NCBI GenBank assembly: GCA_026129865.1
Contig: JAHCHG010000001.1
Coordinates: 1 to 64,000, forward strand
Reading direction: 5' to 3'
Length of the DNA: 64,000 nt
From: Pyrinomonadaceae bacterium
Lineage (GTDB): Bacteria > Acidobacteriota > Blastocatellia > Pyrinomonadales > Pyrinomonadaceae
Shown here: one piece after another, positions 35,126-43,538 of the stretch
Position numbering within the stretch: position 1 is the first letter of the stretch
Layout of the letters: every line of letters starts with the position of its first letter
Translations under genes and position numbers: made by a program
The notes under the pieces: model-generated
What the model was told of the DNA's origin: nothing
Databases searched by the model: none
The model's input: the letters and a program-made list of their open reading frames with translations, nothing else

Positions 35126-35416
35126 TATTAAAAGTACCTGACGCCGATTCGTGATAGGAAATGCTCAAGAAAGGCATTTTACCTTTTTATCTGTTTCCCG
35201 TAAATCGTAAAACGTAGGTCGGCGTTCGTCAATACCAAAGGATTTTTGCAAAATAAAAGCAGTTTAACTAGCGGAAAGTTAATTTGCTTATTCAATTTTC
35301 TTGAAACTAATTGAAATATATTCGCGTAGAAAAGTCTTGACGCGGACAAGCAATCATCATTTGCGTTAAATTTTAAATTTAAATACATCAAAAACTCTTA
35401 ACGAGGACGAACAAAA

Positions 35417-37006
35417 ATGGCTATCAGCCGAAAAGGCAAAATAATAATTGGCGCAACCGCTGCGGTGCTCTTACTTATCATCATCATCGTCAGCGTTCTC
35501 GCAACGCGAAAAGACACACCGGAAGTTACGACGGTAAAAGTGGAAACAAGACCGGAGCTTAAATCTACCGTTACCGCTTCCGGCGAGATCAGACCGATTC
35601 AATTTATTAATCTTACGAGCGAAGTTCAGGGTCGAATTGAAGAGATCTACGTAAAAGAAGGCGACAAGGTCGATGCCGGAACACCGCTTGTGAAGCTTGA
35701 TCCCACGCAGCTTCAATCGAGCACTGACGCTCAATTAGCATCGTTGCAGGCGGCGCAGACCGAATCGCAAGCGTCGCAGACGCAGGTTTCCGCAGCTCAA
35801 AACGCGCTGGCGCAGGCTCAGCAGGGCTTGAATGCGAGCCAGGCTGCGGTCGATACCGCGCTTCAACAGGTTGCGTCGGCGCGCCAGCAGGTCGTGTCGG
35901 CACAGACCGATGTCGATCGTGCCCAGGTAGATCTGAACGTCGCCGAGCGCGAGCTCAAGCGAAATGCCGAATTGCTTGAAAGCGGCGTGATCTCGAGACT
36001 CGAATACGATCAAAAGAACGACACTGTTTTGACCGCACGCGTCGCACTGCGAAATGCGCAGGCAAGATTAAAAGCTCAGCAGCTTTCGATCAACGAAGCC
36101 GAAGCTCGTGTAAAAGAAGCGCGTGCTCGCTTGAATCAGCAGGCGGTTGCTGTAAAGGACGCCCGACGCGGCGTCGGTACTGCCAATCTAACGTCGCAGG
36201 CAAGTGTTGACAGGGCGAACCAGCAGGCGGCGCTTCTGCGCGGACAGCGGACACAGCGCGATAAAACGCTTCAGGTTGCCCCGATCAATGGCGTGATCGC
36301 AGATATTCCTTCGAAAGTCGGAACATTTGCCGTTGCCAATCTTTCCTCGACACCGCTTTTAACCATCGCAGATATGTCGACCGTTAATGTTGAAGTAAAA
36401 GTCGACGAAACGGAGATCGACAAAGTTGCTGTCGGTCAGCCGGTAAAAATAAAGGTCGATGCATTGGGCGAAAAGGAAATTAACGGAAAAGTTTCTCAAA
36501 AGACACCTTTAGCCGTTGGTAAATCACAAACGACCGGCGGTCTTTCGACGAATATTAATGTTCAGGAAGCTAAAGAATTTCGCGTTGTCATTGAATTGAC
36601 CGATATGGATGAAGATACGCGCAACAGCCTTCGTCCGGGAATGAGCGCGACCGCTGTCATAACGACAAAGACGGTTCAAAACGTGATCGCTGTTCCGCTT
36701 CAGGCAGTCGTCGAAAAGAAACCCGATGCGACACCGACGCCCGAAGGCGAAGCTGCCGCAGCCCAGCCCGGCGAAAAACCGAAAACGATAAAAGGTGTTT
36801 ATTTACTGGACGGCAATAAAGCGAAGTTCGTCGAAGTGGAAACCGGCATTACCGGCGAATCTGACATTCAGATCATTTCCGGGCTTTCACCGGATCAAGG
36901 TCAGGAGGTCATCACCGGTCCAAGCAGAGTTTTAAATACTCTGAAAGAAGACACCGCGGTTAAAAAACAAACGAAGAAAGACGGCGCGAACGGTTCTCCA
37001 TCTTAA
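35417..37006 (+). CDS. MacA/HlyD-type periplasmic adaptor (membrane-fusion protein)
   Basis: 529 residues with one N-terminal membrane helix (about 9-28). A half-barrel/lipoyl region (about 45-85, GRIEEIYVKEGDKVDAG) flanks a long Ala/Gln-rich coiled coil (about 90-265), then NGVIADIPSKVG closes the lipoyl domain, and a beta-barrel and membrane-proximal domain follow (to about 510, with a Pro/Ala/Glu-rich insert at 435-455). It links an inner-membrane ABC transporter to an outer-membrane channel. ATPase and membrane genes follow on the same strand. Ribosome site GAGGA upstream of ATG. Confidence 0.93.
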   Translation: MAISRKGKIIIGATAAVLLLIIIIVSVLATRKDTPEVTTVKVETRPELKSTVTASGEIRPIQFINLTSEVQGRIEEIYVKEGDKVDAGTPLVKLDPTQLQSSTDAQLASLQAAQTESQASQTQVSAAQNALAQAQQGLNASQAAVDTALQQVASARQQVVSAQTDVDRAQVDLNVAERELKRNAELLESGVISRLEYDQKNDTVLTARVALRNAQARLKAQQLSINEAEARVKEARARLNQQAVAVKDARRGVGTANLTSQASVDRANQQAALLRGQRTQRDKTLQVAPINGVIADIPSKVGTFAVANLSSTPLLTIADMSTVNVEVKVDETEIDKVAVGQPVKIKVDALGEKEINGKVSQKTPLAVGKSQTTGGLSTNINVQEAKEFRVVIELTDMDEDTRNSLRPGMSATAVITTKTVQNVIAVPLQAVVEKKPDATPTPEGEAAAAQPGEKPKTIKGVYLLDGNKAKFVEVETGITGESDIQIISGLSPDQGQEVITGPSRVLNTLKEDTAVKKQTKKDGANGSPS

Positions 37007-37102
37007 TTTTATCTATTTTCGCAGCATCATCAGATCGCCGGCGTCGATACCGTTTGACGCCCGGCGTAGAACGTTGATCGCACAGATTTTTACATTAATT
37101 TT

Positions 37103-37837
37103 ATGTCGGAAGAAGATATCCATCAAAATAACGGCAGCGTTGTAAACCCCGCGCCCGGCGCATTGATCTCAATGCGAAACATCTGGAAAACATACCAGAT
37201 GGGAAATCAGCAGCTTCATGCGCTGCAGGGTGTAACGTTCGAAGTTCACAAGAACGAATACCTCGCGATAATCGGTCCGTCAGGTTCTGGAAAATCGACC
37301 TTGATGAACCTGATCGGCTGTCTGGATTCTCCGTCGAAAGGACAATATTGGATCAACGGGCAGCTCGTTTCGGCAATGTCCGACGACGAACTTGCGACGA
37401 TCCGTAATAAAGAGATCGGATTCGTTTTTCAAACTTTTAACTTATTGTCACGAGCAACTGCGCTTCATAATGTCGAACTGCCTCTGATCTACGCCGGATT
37501 GCGCGCTGCCGAGCGGCACGAGAAGGCGACTGCGGCTTTGACGTCGGTCGAACTCGGCGATCGCGTAACTCATCGACCGAACGAACTTTCCGGCGGACAG
37601 CGGCAGCGCGTAGCAATTGCACGTGCACTTGTAAATCATCCTTCGATCTTACTTGCCGATGAACCGACCGGGGCGCTCGATTCGAAAACTAGTGTAGAAA
37701 TTATGGCGCTTTTCGAAAAACTGCATGAAGAAGGAAATACGATAATAATGGTTACCCACGAACCTGATATTGCGGCGCGAGCGCACCGAGTGATTACGAT
37801 CCGCGACGGCGAGATCGAAAGCGATGTGAATAATTAA
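37103..37837 (+). CDS. ABC transporter ATP-binding protein (MacB/LolD type)
   Basis: 244 residues: Walker [10 protein letters not shown] (58-66), Q-loop [18 protein letters not shown], signature [15 protein letters not shown], Walker [14 protein letters not shown] and H-loop VTHE. It powers the MacB-like permeases typical of lipoprotein or peptide export. No permease domain is fused to it and none follows directly; the four MacB-like permeases at 54.1-59.8 kb have no ATPase of their own and are likely partners. It overlaps the next gene by one base (TAATG). Confidence 0.94.
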   Translation: MSEEDIHQNNGSVVNPAPGALISMRNIWKTYQMGNQQLHALQGVTFEVHKNEYLAIIGPSGSGKSTLMNLIGCLDSPSKGQYWINGQLVSAMSDDELATIRNKEIGFVFQTFNLLSRATALHNVELPLIYAGLRAAERHEKATAALTSVELGDRVTHRPNELSGGQRQRVAIARALVNHPSILLADEPTGALDSKTSVEIMALFEKLHEEGNTIIMVTHEPDIAARAHRVITIRDGEIESDVNN

Positions 37838-38547
37838 TGACCGAGAATTTACCCGGATATATATCGATATTATTTATCCTGACGACATTCGCGACCGTTG
37901 GATTTCTCTTTTACGCGGTCAGACAGATCGGAACAAAAACAACGGCGGCGGCTATTTTGGTCGGCGCCGTTTCTTTCTGGTTTTTTTTTACGGGTGCTGC
38001 TGCGCTTAGCGGCTTTTACGCTGTAACTGATACGCTTCCTCCGCGGCTTTTTCTCTTCGGAGCGTTGCCTTCCCTGCTGTTGATAGCAATTTACTTCGTA
38101 TTTTTCCGAACGGATTTTGTCGAAAAGCTTCCGTTGAGCACATTGACTCTGCTGTCGATCGTTCGGATACCGGTCGAAATTGTCATTTACCTGCTGTTTC
38201 AAAATGGGCTAATGCCCGAAGCGATGACATTTCAAGGCTGGAATTACGATATTCTTTCCGGAATTTCTGCGCCGGTCATATTTTTGATCGCGTTTCGCGG
38301 CGGCAAAATGAACCGCCCGGTTTTGATCGTCTGGAATCTAGCAGCGCTGGCGCTGCTAATTATTATCGTTACGACTGCAATTCTTGCGCTAGCAAGTCCG
38401 TTGCAGCAGATCGCTTTCGACCAACCGAACCGTGCTGTTTTGGCTTTTCCGTTCGTCTGGCTTCCGGCGATCGTCGTTCCGATCGTCGTTTTTTCGCATC
38501 TTGTGAGCCTTTGGCAGATTTATAAAAACAAAAAGCCCGCAAATTGA
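37837..38547 (+). CDS. Polytopic membrane protein of unknown function
   Basis: 236 residues almost wholly made of hydrophobic helices (about seven). No family recognised. Translation is coupled to the ABC ATPase (one-base overlap TAATG), so it may be a membrane partner or an accessory of that exporter. A terminator overlaps its stop codon. Confidence 0.8.
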   Translation: MTENLPGYISILFILTTFATVGFLFYAVRQIGTKTTAAAILVGAVSFWFFFTGAAALSGFYAVTDTLPPRLFLFGALPSLLLIAIYFVFFRTDFVEKLPLSTLTLLSIVRIPVEIVIYLLFQNGLMPEAMTFQGWNYDILSGISAPVIFLIAFRGGKMNRPVLIVWNLAALALLIIIVTTAILALASPLQQIAFDQPNRAVLAFPFVWLPAIVVPIVVFSHLVSLWQIYKNKKPAN

Positions 38548-38567
38548 TGGCGGGCTTTCTGTTTTTT
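38530..38567 (+). terminator. Rho-independent terminator over a stop codon
   Basis: AAAGCCCGC pairs with GCGGGCTTT, followed by CTGTTTTTT. The TGA stop (38545-38547) of the membrane-protein gene lies in the loop. It ends the adaptor-ATPase-membrane-protein transcript before the opposite-strand block. Confidence 0.85.
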
Positions 38568-38587
38568 CTCGTTCGTTGATTATTTCG

Positions 38588-40741
38588 TTACCTGACAAAG
38601 GCATTTGGAACGGGGACATCGTTTGTTGCCCCAAATCCGATCCCGACAGAACCTGCCGTTGACCGCAGCAAAAACCAGGTGTTGTTTGACGGTCGAAACA
38701 CAGCCGAGTCGTATTTGCCGTCGCCGTCATAGTCGCCGGGCGCCGGAATGTCGCCTGTCGCCCCGTACGGAAATGAATAAAAGGAAGAATCCTCGCTCCG
38801 CAAAACAAACCATTCCTGCGTCGAAGGTCTAAAGAACGCTACGTCCGCCTTGCCGTCGCCGGTGTAATCGCCTTGTACTGTTTTGTCCGTGCTGACTCCA
38901 AAAGTTGCGACGACTACCCCTAACTGCGAACGGTTCATCCACCAGGTTCCGTTAGAAGGTCGAAAGATCGCCAGATCGGCATTTCCATCGCCGTCGTAAT
39001 CAGCCGGAACCGGACGGTCGCCTGCGGCTCCAAACGTACTAAGCGTTGCACCACCGGTTGACCTATTCACGAACCATTCCGCAGTTGAAGGGCGAAAGAC
39101 CGCTGCGTCAACTTTCAGGTCGCCGTCATAGTCTGCCGGAACCGGAATATCATTTGAGGTGCCAAACGGAAAACTATAGAACGAAAAGTCTTCGCTGCGC
39201 AAAATGTACCATTCACCGGATGACGGTCTAAAAAAAGCAATATCGGCTTTACCGTCGCCAGTATAATCTCCCGGAACTATTTTGTCGCTCGAACTTCCAA
39301 ACTGAAACGCTCCGTTCCCGGCATCTGAACTTTTTAAATACCACCACTCGCCGACCGACGGACGAAAGATCGATAGATCGGTTTTTTGATCGCCGTCAAA
39401 ATCGAAATAACCGAGGTCTCTTGGGTTAAACTCGAAAGCTCCAATATCGCTTCCACCATTTGGCGTCGGGCGGGGGTTGGATATCCCAAGATAATTAAAC
39501 ACACGGGGCAACCCGCGCTGATCTGTTGAAGTTTCGGGTTTGGCATTTCCTTTATCGATCGCCGGACTGTTCCGCGCTAAAGCATGCGTCGCAGTTGGTC
39601 CGCCGTTGTTTTTCAAAGGAAGAAGTTTCGGATCGACGTTCAATAAATTAAATCCGGTAGGTCCGCCGATTGTTGTACCGCTGGGATTAGCGATCAAATT
39701 ATAACCGTGTGAAGTAAAATCTCCCATAAAATTGGGGGAACCGCCGACAGCCGAATTGTTGGAAAAGATCGAGCCGGTAGAAATGAACGTTTCGTTGCCG
39801 TTTAATTTACCGACGCCGCCTCCCTGAGATCCTCCTCCGGCAAAATTGAATGCTACTGTCACGCTGTCAAGATTTACAGTTCCCGCAGCTGTATAAATTC
39901 CGCCGCCATTGCCGCCGCCGTTGAATGCCGAGTCATTTCCCGAAATGGTGGAATTTTTGATCGTCAGCATTCCCGTATTGGCGATCGCTCCGCCATTTTT
40001 CGCAGTATTTGACCGAAACAATGAATTTGTGATGGTCATATCTCCTTCGTTAAAAATCGCGCCTCCGCGACTCGGGGCGGCATTGCCCTGAAATTCGGTA
40101 TCATTGATGGTAATCGTACCGCCAGCGGTATTTTTAACGGCACCGGCATCGTCGGTGGAAACGTTGTTAAAGATTAAACATTTATCGATCGTCACTGTTC
40201 CGTCAAAATTATCGATCGCCGCGCCGTCATTGGGCGAAGAAAATCTGCCGCCTGAAATCCAAAGCCTATCGAGAGTAACATTTGCTCCCGGGGTTACGAA
40301 AAACACGCGGGAACTCAAGCCGCCGCTTATATTTACAAGTTGCCCGCCAGATACGTTTACAATTACAGGCTCTGTCGTAATACGCAAACTTCCATCGTTT
40401 GCTATTGTTAATGGTCCCATCGTCAAGCTGATGGTTTGAATAGAAGCTGAGTTAAGATCTATTTGGATAAAGCTATCCCCCCCATCTGTGTTGGCACGTT
40501 GTATCGCACCCGGCAGGTTGCAGTCATTGGGTTCAAAATTGCTGCAAGCACTGACAATAGTTCCAGTGTCGCCACGATCAACTTGATATTGATTTAGATC
40601 GGCAGCAGATGAAGCGGCAGCCCCAAAAAGCAGAGATACTAGCAATACCGAAAAGATCTTCGGCAAGTTACCTTTACAAAACTGTCTGCTTTTATTTACA
40701 AACGTTTCCCCAGATTTATTTATTTTTATCATTTGCAGCAT
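38588..40741 (-). CDS. Secreted beta-helix protein with FG-GAP repeats (module copy 1)
   Basis: 717 residues; N-terminal signal region at about 20-47. A right-handed parallel beta-helix (about 90-400) with repeated NNVSTDDAGAVKN, GGAIFNEG and GGGIYTAAG motifs and a choice-of-anchor-like end (DIGAFEFNPRD) is followed by six FG-GAP repeats (about 445-717, DxDGDxxxD) ending PVPNAFVR. A surface or secreted effector, perhaps carbohydrate-binding; no active site seen. ATG with AAGGAG upstream. The last gene of copy 1, paralogue of the 46842-49601 protein but without its P domain. Confidence 0.93.
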   Translation of the reverse strand: MLQMIKINKSGETFVNKSRQFCKGNLPKIFSVLLVSLLFGAAASSAADLNQYQVDRGDTGTIVSACSNFEPNDCNLPGAIQRANTDGGDSFIQIDLNSASIQTISLTMGPLTIANDGSLRITTEPVIVNVSGGQLVNISGGLSSRVFFVTPGANVTLDRLWISGGRFSSPNDGAAIDNFDGTVTIDKCLIFNNVSTDDAGAVKNTAGGTITINDTEFQGNAAPSRGGAIFNEGDMTITNSLFRSNTAKNGGAIANTGMLTIKNSTISGNDSAFNGGGNGGGIYTAAGTVNLDSVTVAFNFAGGGSQGGGVGKLNGNETFISTGSIFSNNSAVGGSPNFMGDFTSHGYNLIANPSGTTIGGPTGFNLLNVDPKLLPLKNNGGPTATHALARNSPAIDKGNAKPETSTDQRGLPRVFNYLGISNPRPTPNGGSDIGAFEFNPRDLGYFDFDGDQKTDLSIFRPSVGEWWYLKSSDAGNGAFQFGSSSDKIVPGDYTGDGKADIAFFRPSSGEWYILRSEDFSFYSFPFGTSNDIPVPADYDGDLKVDAAVFRPSTAEWFVNRSTGGATLSTFGAAGDRPVPADYDGDGNADLAIFRPSNGTWWMNRSQLGVVVATFGVSTDKTVQGDYTGDGKADVAFFRPSTQEWFVLRSEDSSFYSFPYGATGDIPAPGDYDGDGKYDSAVFRPSNNTWFLLRSTAGSVGIGFGATNDVPVPNAFVR

Positions 40742-40792
40742 AATTTTCTCTCCTTAGAAATTGGTTCGTTGACCGCTTCTTTTTTTAAAAAA

Positions 40793-41155
40793 TCAATGTT
40801 CGAGTTCACTTATCAAAATTGCCTCAAGCTCAAATAGATTGTCCTTGATGACAAATCCCAAAACACCCGCGTCGAATGCTTCCTTTTTTAACTCTTCTGT
40901 TCCATAAGCCGTTACCATACAAATGTTTGCGTGTGGATATTCGGCAATAATTTCCTTAGCCGCGGCAATGCCGTCCATCACCGGCATTTCCCAATCCATC
41001 AAAACCCAATCGGGAAGATATCTTGCGTACGATTCAAGCGCCTTGTCGCCGTCTTCGCATTCAAAAACCTCATCAACCGATGCAGGAAGATAATCCCGCA
41101 AAAGTTCGCGGACTTTTCGGTTGTCGTCGACAATTAAAACTTTCATTTGTTTCAT
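40793..41155 (-). CDS. Stand-alone receiver-domain protein (module copy 1)
   Basis: About 120 residues, one receiver domain: acidic pocket VDD, phospho-acceptor Asp in LMDWEMP (51 from the MKVL start), Thr in VTAYG, Lys in VIKDNLFE. It has no output domain, like CheY or a phosphorelay intermediate. ATG 41155 and ATG 41146 are both possible. It is 51 bases upstream of the beta-helix gene on the same strand. Close paralogue of 49647-50000. Confidence 0.9.
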   Translation of the reverse strand: MKQMKVLIVDDNRKVRELLRDYLPASVDEVFECEDGDKALESYARYLPDWVLMDWEMPVMDGIAAAKEIIAEYPHANICMVTAYGTEELKKEAFDAGVLGFVIKDNLFELEAILISELEH

Positions 41156-41209
41156 CAATAATTTTGAACTTCTACCGGTCCGCGTTTCGATGTTTAGGGT
41201 CGATCAGCC

Positions 41210-42466
41210 CTACGGACTGAATAAATTCATCACACTAAATTTTCCGCTTTTATAGAGGTAGGTTGATGAAGCGTCCGTTTCGCAGGTGTATTCGGTGATC
41301 GCATCCGTCTGAAGTGTCACAACATCATTTCTGCGTTCTCCGGTTTGAAGTTTTGTGCCTTTTTTGACTATGGAAAACGACGTGAATCCGAAACTCTCTC
41401 TATCTCTATTTTCCGAGATCCTGAAAGGCTGAAAGTTTTTTCCTCGATCTAGAAATGCATAAAGCAGCAAACGGGCGTTTGACGTATCTTTATCCATCAC
41501 AAAATAGACGGCGTAATCTTTTTTCCCGTCGCCGTCAAAATCTCCCGAATCGTACAAAAGTTTCTCACCGCATAATTCGGATTCAGGAGAAATATCCCAG
41601 CCTTTGAAGCGCGTGTCCAGATATTTGAAAACAGAAGCCGGCAACTGTTTGCTTTTATCGGACGAAGCCATAATTACAGGCTGCCGAACCCAAACCACGC
41701 CGTCCGTCCAGGAGATTTCTTTTCCATCTGCCGAAAGCGTCCCCTGTGTGCCGAAATCGGTCGCAAATATTCGATCGCCGTTGATTCGACCTGCCGATTT
41801 GCGTCTCTGATTCGTGCCGATCTCTTCGATCGTAAAGGTCGAACCGCTTTGACGAATTGCCCAGATAAATGGAGATTTTCTACCGTCTTTGAAATATCCA
41901 GCCCAGTTTCCTTCTATGTTTTTGGGAGTCGAACTATTCAATTTGCTGATCTTAGTAAGTTTCCATAATTGACCTGAAAAGTTACCGAACTCACCCATCA
42001 TCGGATCATTTTCACCATTGCCGTAAGTGTCTAATGCTCTGCCGTAAGCGTCGGTGATTCTGTAATAGCCATTGGATTGGCGTATGATCGTCCAAACTTG
42101 TCCCGCGTAGTTTCCCCAGACATTCATAAAAGGTTTATCAAGCCCGGTGTTAACATCTAAGACGCGACCGTAAGCATCGTTAATGCTGTATTTATTGTTA
42201 CCTAACGATCTAAATATCCATTCCTGACCATAACCTTTACTCGTTTCGCCCATAAAAAGGGCATTCGTATTTGAAAAGACATCCAACGAACGTTCATCGT
42301 TTAAAAAGGAATTGGTCAGACGGTATTTGTATCCCGTGTCAATGGTGTCAAAACTCAATTCTGCGCTTTGCGCCTGAGTTATTCCCTGTATAAAAAATAT
42401 CGCGAAACTGATCAGAACAATTTTGGACAAGATATTTTCGATTTTTAATCTACCTTTTATTTGCAT
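41210..42466 (-). CDS. Secreted ricin-type beta-trefoil protein
   Basis: 418 residues, signal peptide (about 1-33). A ricin-B-like beta-trefoil (about 45-165) shows three repeats ending in QEWIFR, QVWTII and QLWKLT. The C-terminal half (about 175-418) is beta-rich with an FDGDGKKDYAVYFV calcium-loop-like motif and has no family I recognise. A carbohydrate-binding role is inferred. It is present only in copy 1 of the module, between the LuxR regulator and the receiver gene. The nearest good ribosome site (AAGGAGG) is about 15 bases before ATG 42466, which is long. Confidence 0.82.
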   Translation of the reverse strand: MQIKGRLKIENILSKIVLISFAIFFIQGITQAQSAELSFDTIDTGYKYRLTNSFLNDERSLDVFSNTNALFMGETSKGYGQEWIFRSLGNNKYSINDAYGRVLDVNTGLDKPFMNVWGNYAGQVWTIIRQSNGYYRITDAYGRALDTYGNGENDPMMGEFGNFSGQLWKLTKISKLNSSTPKNIEGNWAGYFKDGRKSPFIWAIRQSGSTFTIEEIGTNQRRKSAGRINGDRIFATDFGTQGTLSADGKEISWTDGVVWVRQPVIMASSDKSKQLPASVFKYLDTRFKGWDISPESELCGEKLLYDSGDFDGDGKKDYAVYFVMDKDTSNARLLLYAFLDRGKNFQPFRISENRDRESFGFTSFSIVKKGTKLQTGERRNDVVTLQTDAITEYTCETDASSTYLYKSGKFSVMNLFSP

Positions 42467-42556
42467 CGGCTTTTCTACTTTCCTCCTTTTGTTTTTTCCT
42501 CAGCATTACTTCTTAGGCGCAAGAATATGGCGAAAAAGCGGAGGTGTATATAAGCC

Positions 42557-42583
42557 TTTCTACTTACTTTACGTACGTAGAAA
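42557..42583. promoter_or_regulatory. Inverted repeat with CTACGTA core, candidate regulator site
   Basis: TTTCTAC (42557-42563) and GTAGAAA (42577-42583) are arms around 13 bases that include TACGTAC. It lies between the LuxR regulator gene and the ricin-type gene, about 90 bases upstream of the latter. The 7-base core CTACGTA on the minus strand recurs in the equivalent gap of copy 2. Confidence 0.4.
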
Positions 42584-42665
42584 CACGTATTTTTAAGTTT
42601 AGATTCAACGTTCGATTATTGAGGGGCGTGGACTGAGAAGAGGTTTTCGCTAATTTAAGGAGCAG

Positions 42666-43322
42666 TTAAAGCAATTCCGATTTGTTGTTATAAGCAAATT
42701 TTACAAGCGAATGAGTGCCGTGCAGATCGAGCTTCTGGGAAATATTCGAGCGGTGCTTTTCGACGGTTCGCGGGCTGATGAAGAGTTTTTCGGCGATCTC
42801 GTTTGTCGTCAGATCGTCGGCGATCAAACTCAGAATCCGGCGTTCGGCTTTGGTCAGGTCATTTATCGTAGGTTCTTTTTCTATTAAACCGATGGCACGT
42901 TTTGAGCGGTTCATTAAAAATGTCGTCAGAGCGTTGCTGACATAATTTTCACTAGCGGCAACCGTTTTGATGCATTCGACGATATCTTTTAGAGCACTAT
43001 CTTTTAGCACAAAACCTTTTGCTCCGAGGTCGATCGCCTCATTGAAAAGGTTTTCATCCTTGTGCATCGTCAGGAAAACGACCTCGGTGGCGATGCCTTC
43101 TTTACGGATCCAACGAGCAACATCAAAACCATTCATCACAGGCATATCGACATCGAGAACCGTAACATTCGGCGTGTTCGCTTTGATCGCTTCGATTGCT
43201 TCCTGTCCGTTATTTGCTTCGGCAATAACCTCCAACCGTCTGTCTTCTTCGATCTCTTTCCGCAGTCCATTCCGCACGATCGGATGATCGTCGGCGAGGA
43301 TTATTGTGATTTTGTTATTCAT
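42666..43322 (-). CDS. NarL/LuxR-type response regulator (module copy 1)
   Basis: 218 residues: receiver domain (about 1-125) with acidic pair D11/D12 and phospho-acceptor Asp57 (VLDVDMP); C-terminal LuxR helix-turn-helix (about 150-213: LTKAERRILSLIADDLTTNEIA, then SPRTVEKHR). It is the natural partner of the histidine kinase 216 bases upstream and probably drives this module's effectors. Very similar to the 50103-50759 protein. Confidence 0.94.
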   Translation of the reverse strand: MNNKITIILADDHPIVRNGLRKEIEEDRRLEVIAEANNGQEAIEAIKANTPNVTVLDVDMPVMNGFDVARWIRKEGIATEVVFLTMHKDENLFNEAIDLGAKGFVLKDSALKDIVECIKTVAASENYVSNALTTFLMNRSKRAIGLIEKEPTINDLTKAERRILSLIADDLTTNEIAEKLFISPRTVEKHRSNISQKLDLHGTHSLVKFAYNNKSELL

Positions 43323-43327
43323 AGTTT

Positions 43328-43525
43328 ATGAATTGCCGTCTGCTTTAGCTGACGGATTGTTTTTTGTATGATTTTCTTGGCTTTAGCCGAAATCCCAAAA
43401 ATGGCTTTATTCGTTTATTAGCTTGAGCTAAAGATATTCGGATGATTGATTTTTTATTAAATTTGGCTAAAGCCGATGTCTTTTATTTCAACTATTCCGT
43501 CGGCTAAAGCACGACGGCAATTCAT
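43328..43525. repeat. Palindromic repeat element between kinase and regulator (copy 1)
   Basis: Arms of about 28 bases at 43328-43355 and 43497-43525 are nearly perfect complements (one mismatch, one indel) and start with ATGAATTGCCGTC. Inside are further GGCTTTAGCC / GGCTAAAGCC copies. REP/BIME-like; no coding. A diverged relative lies in the same place in copy 2 of the module. Confidence 0.75.
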
Positions 43526-43538
43526 AAAATGACACCTA

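Noticed and set aside
37038-37066. GCCGGCGTC / GACGCCCGGC hairpin between adaptor and ATPase genes
   Set aside because: Has a bulge and no T tract; not a convincing terminator or riboswitch.
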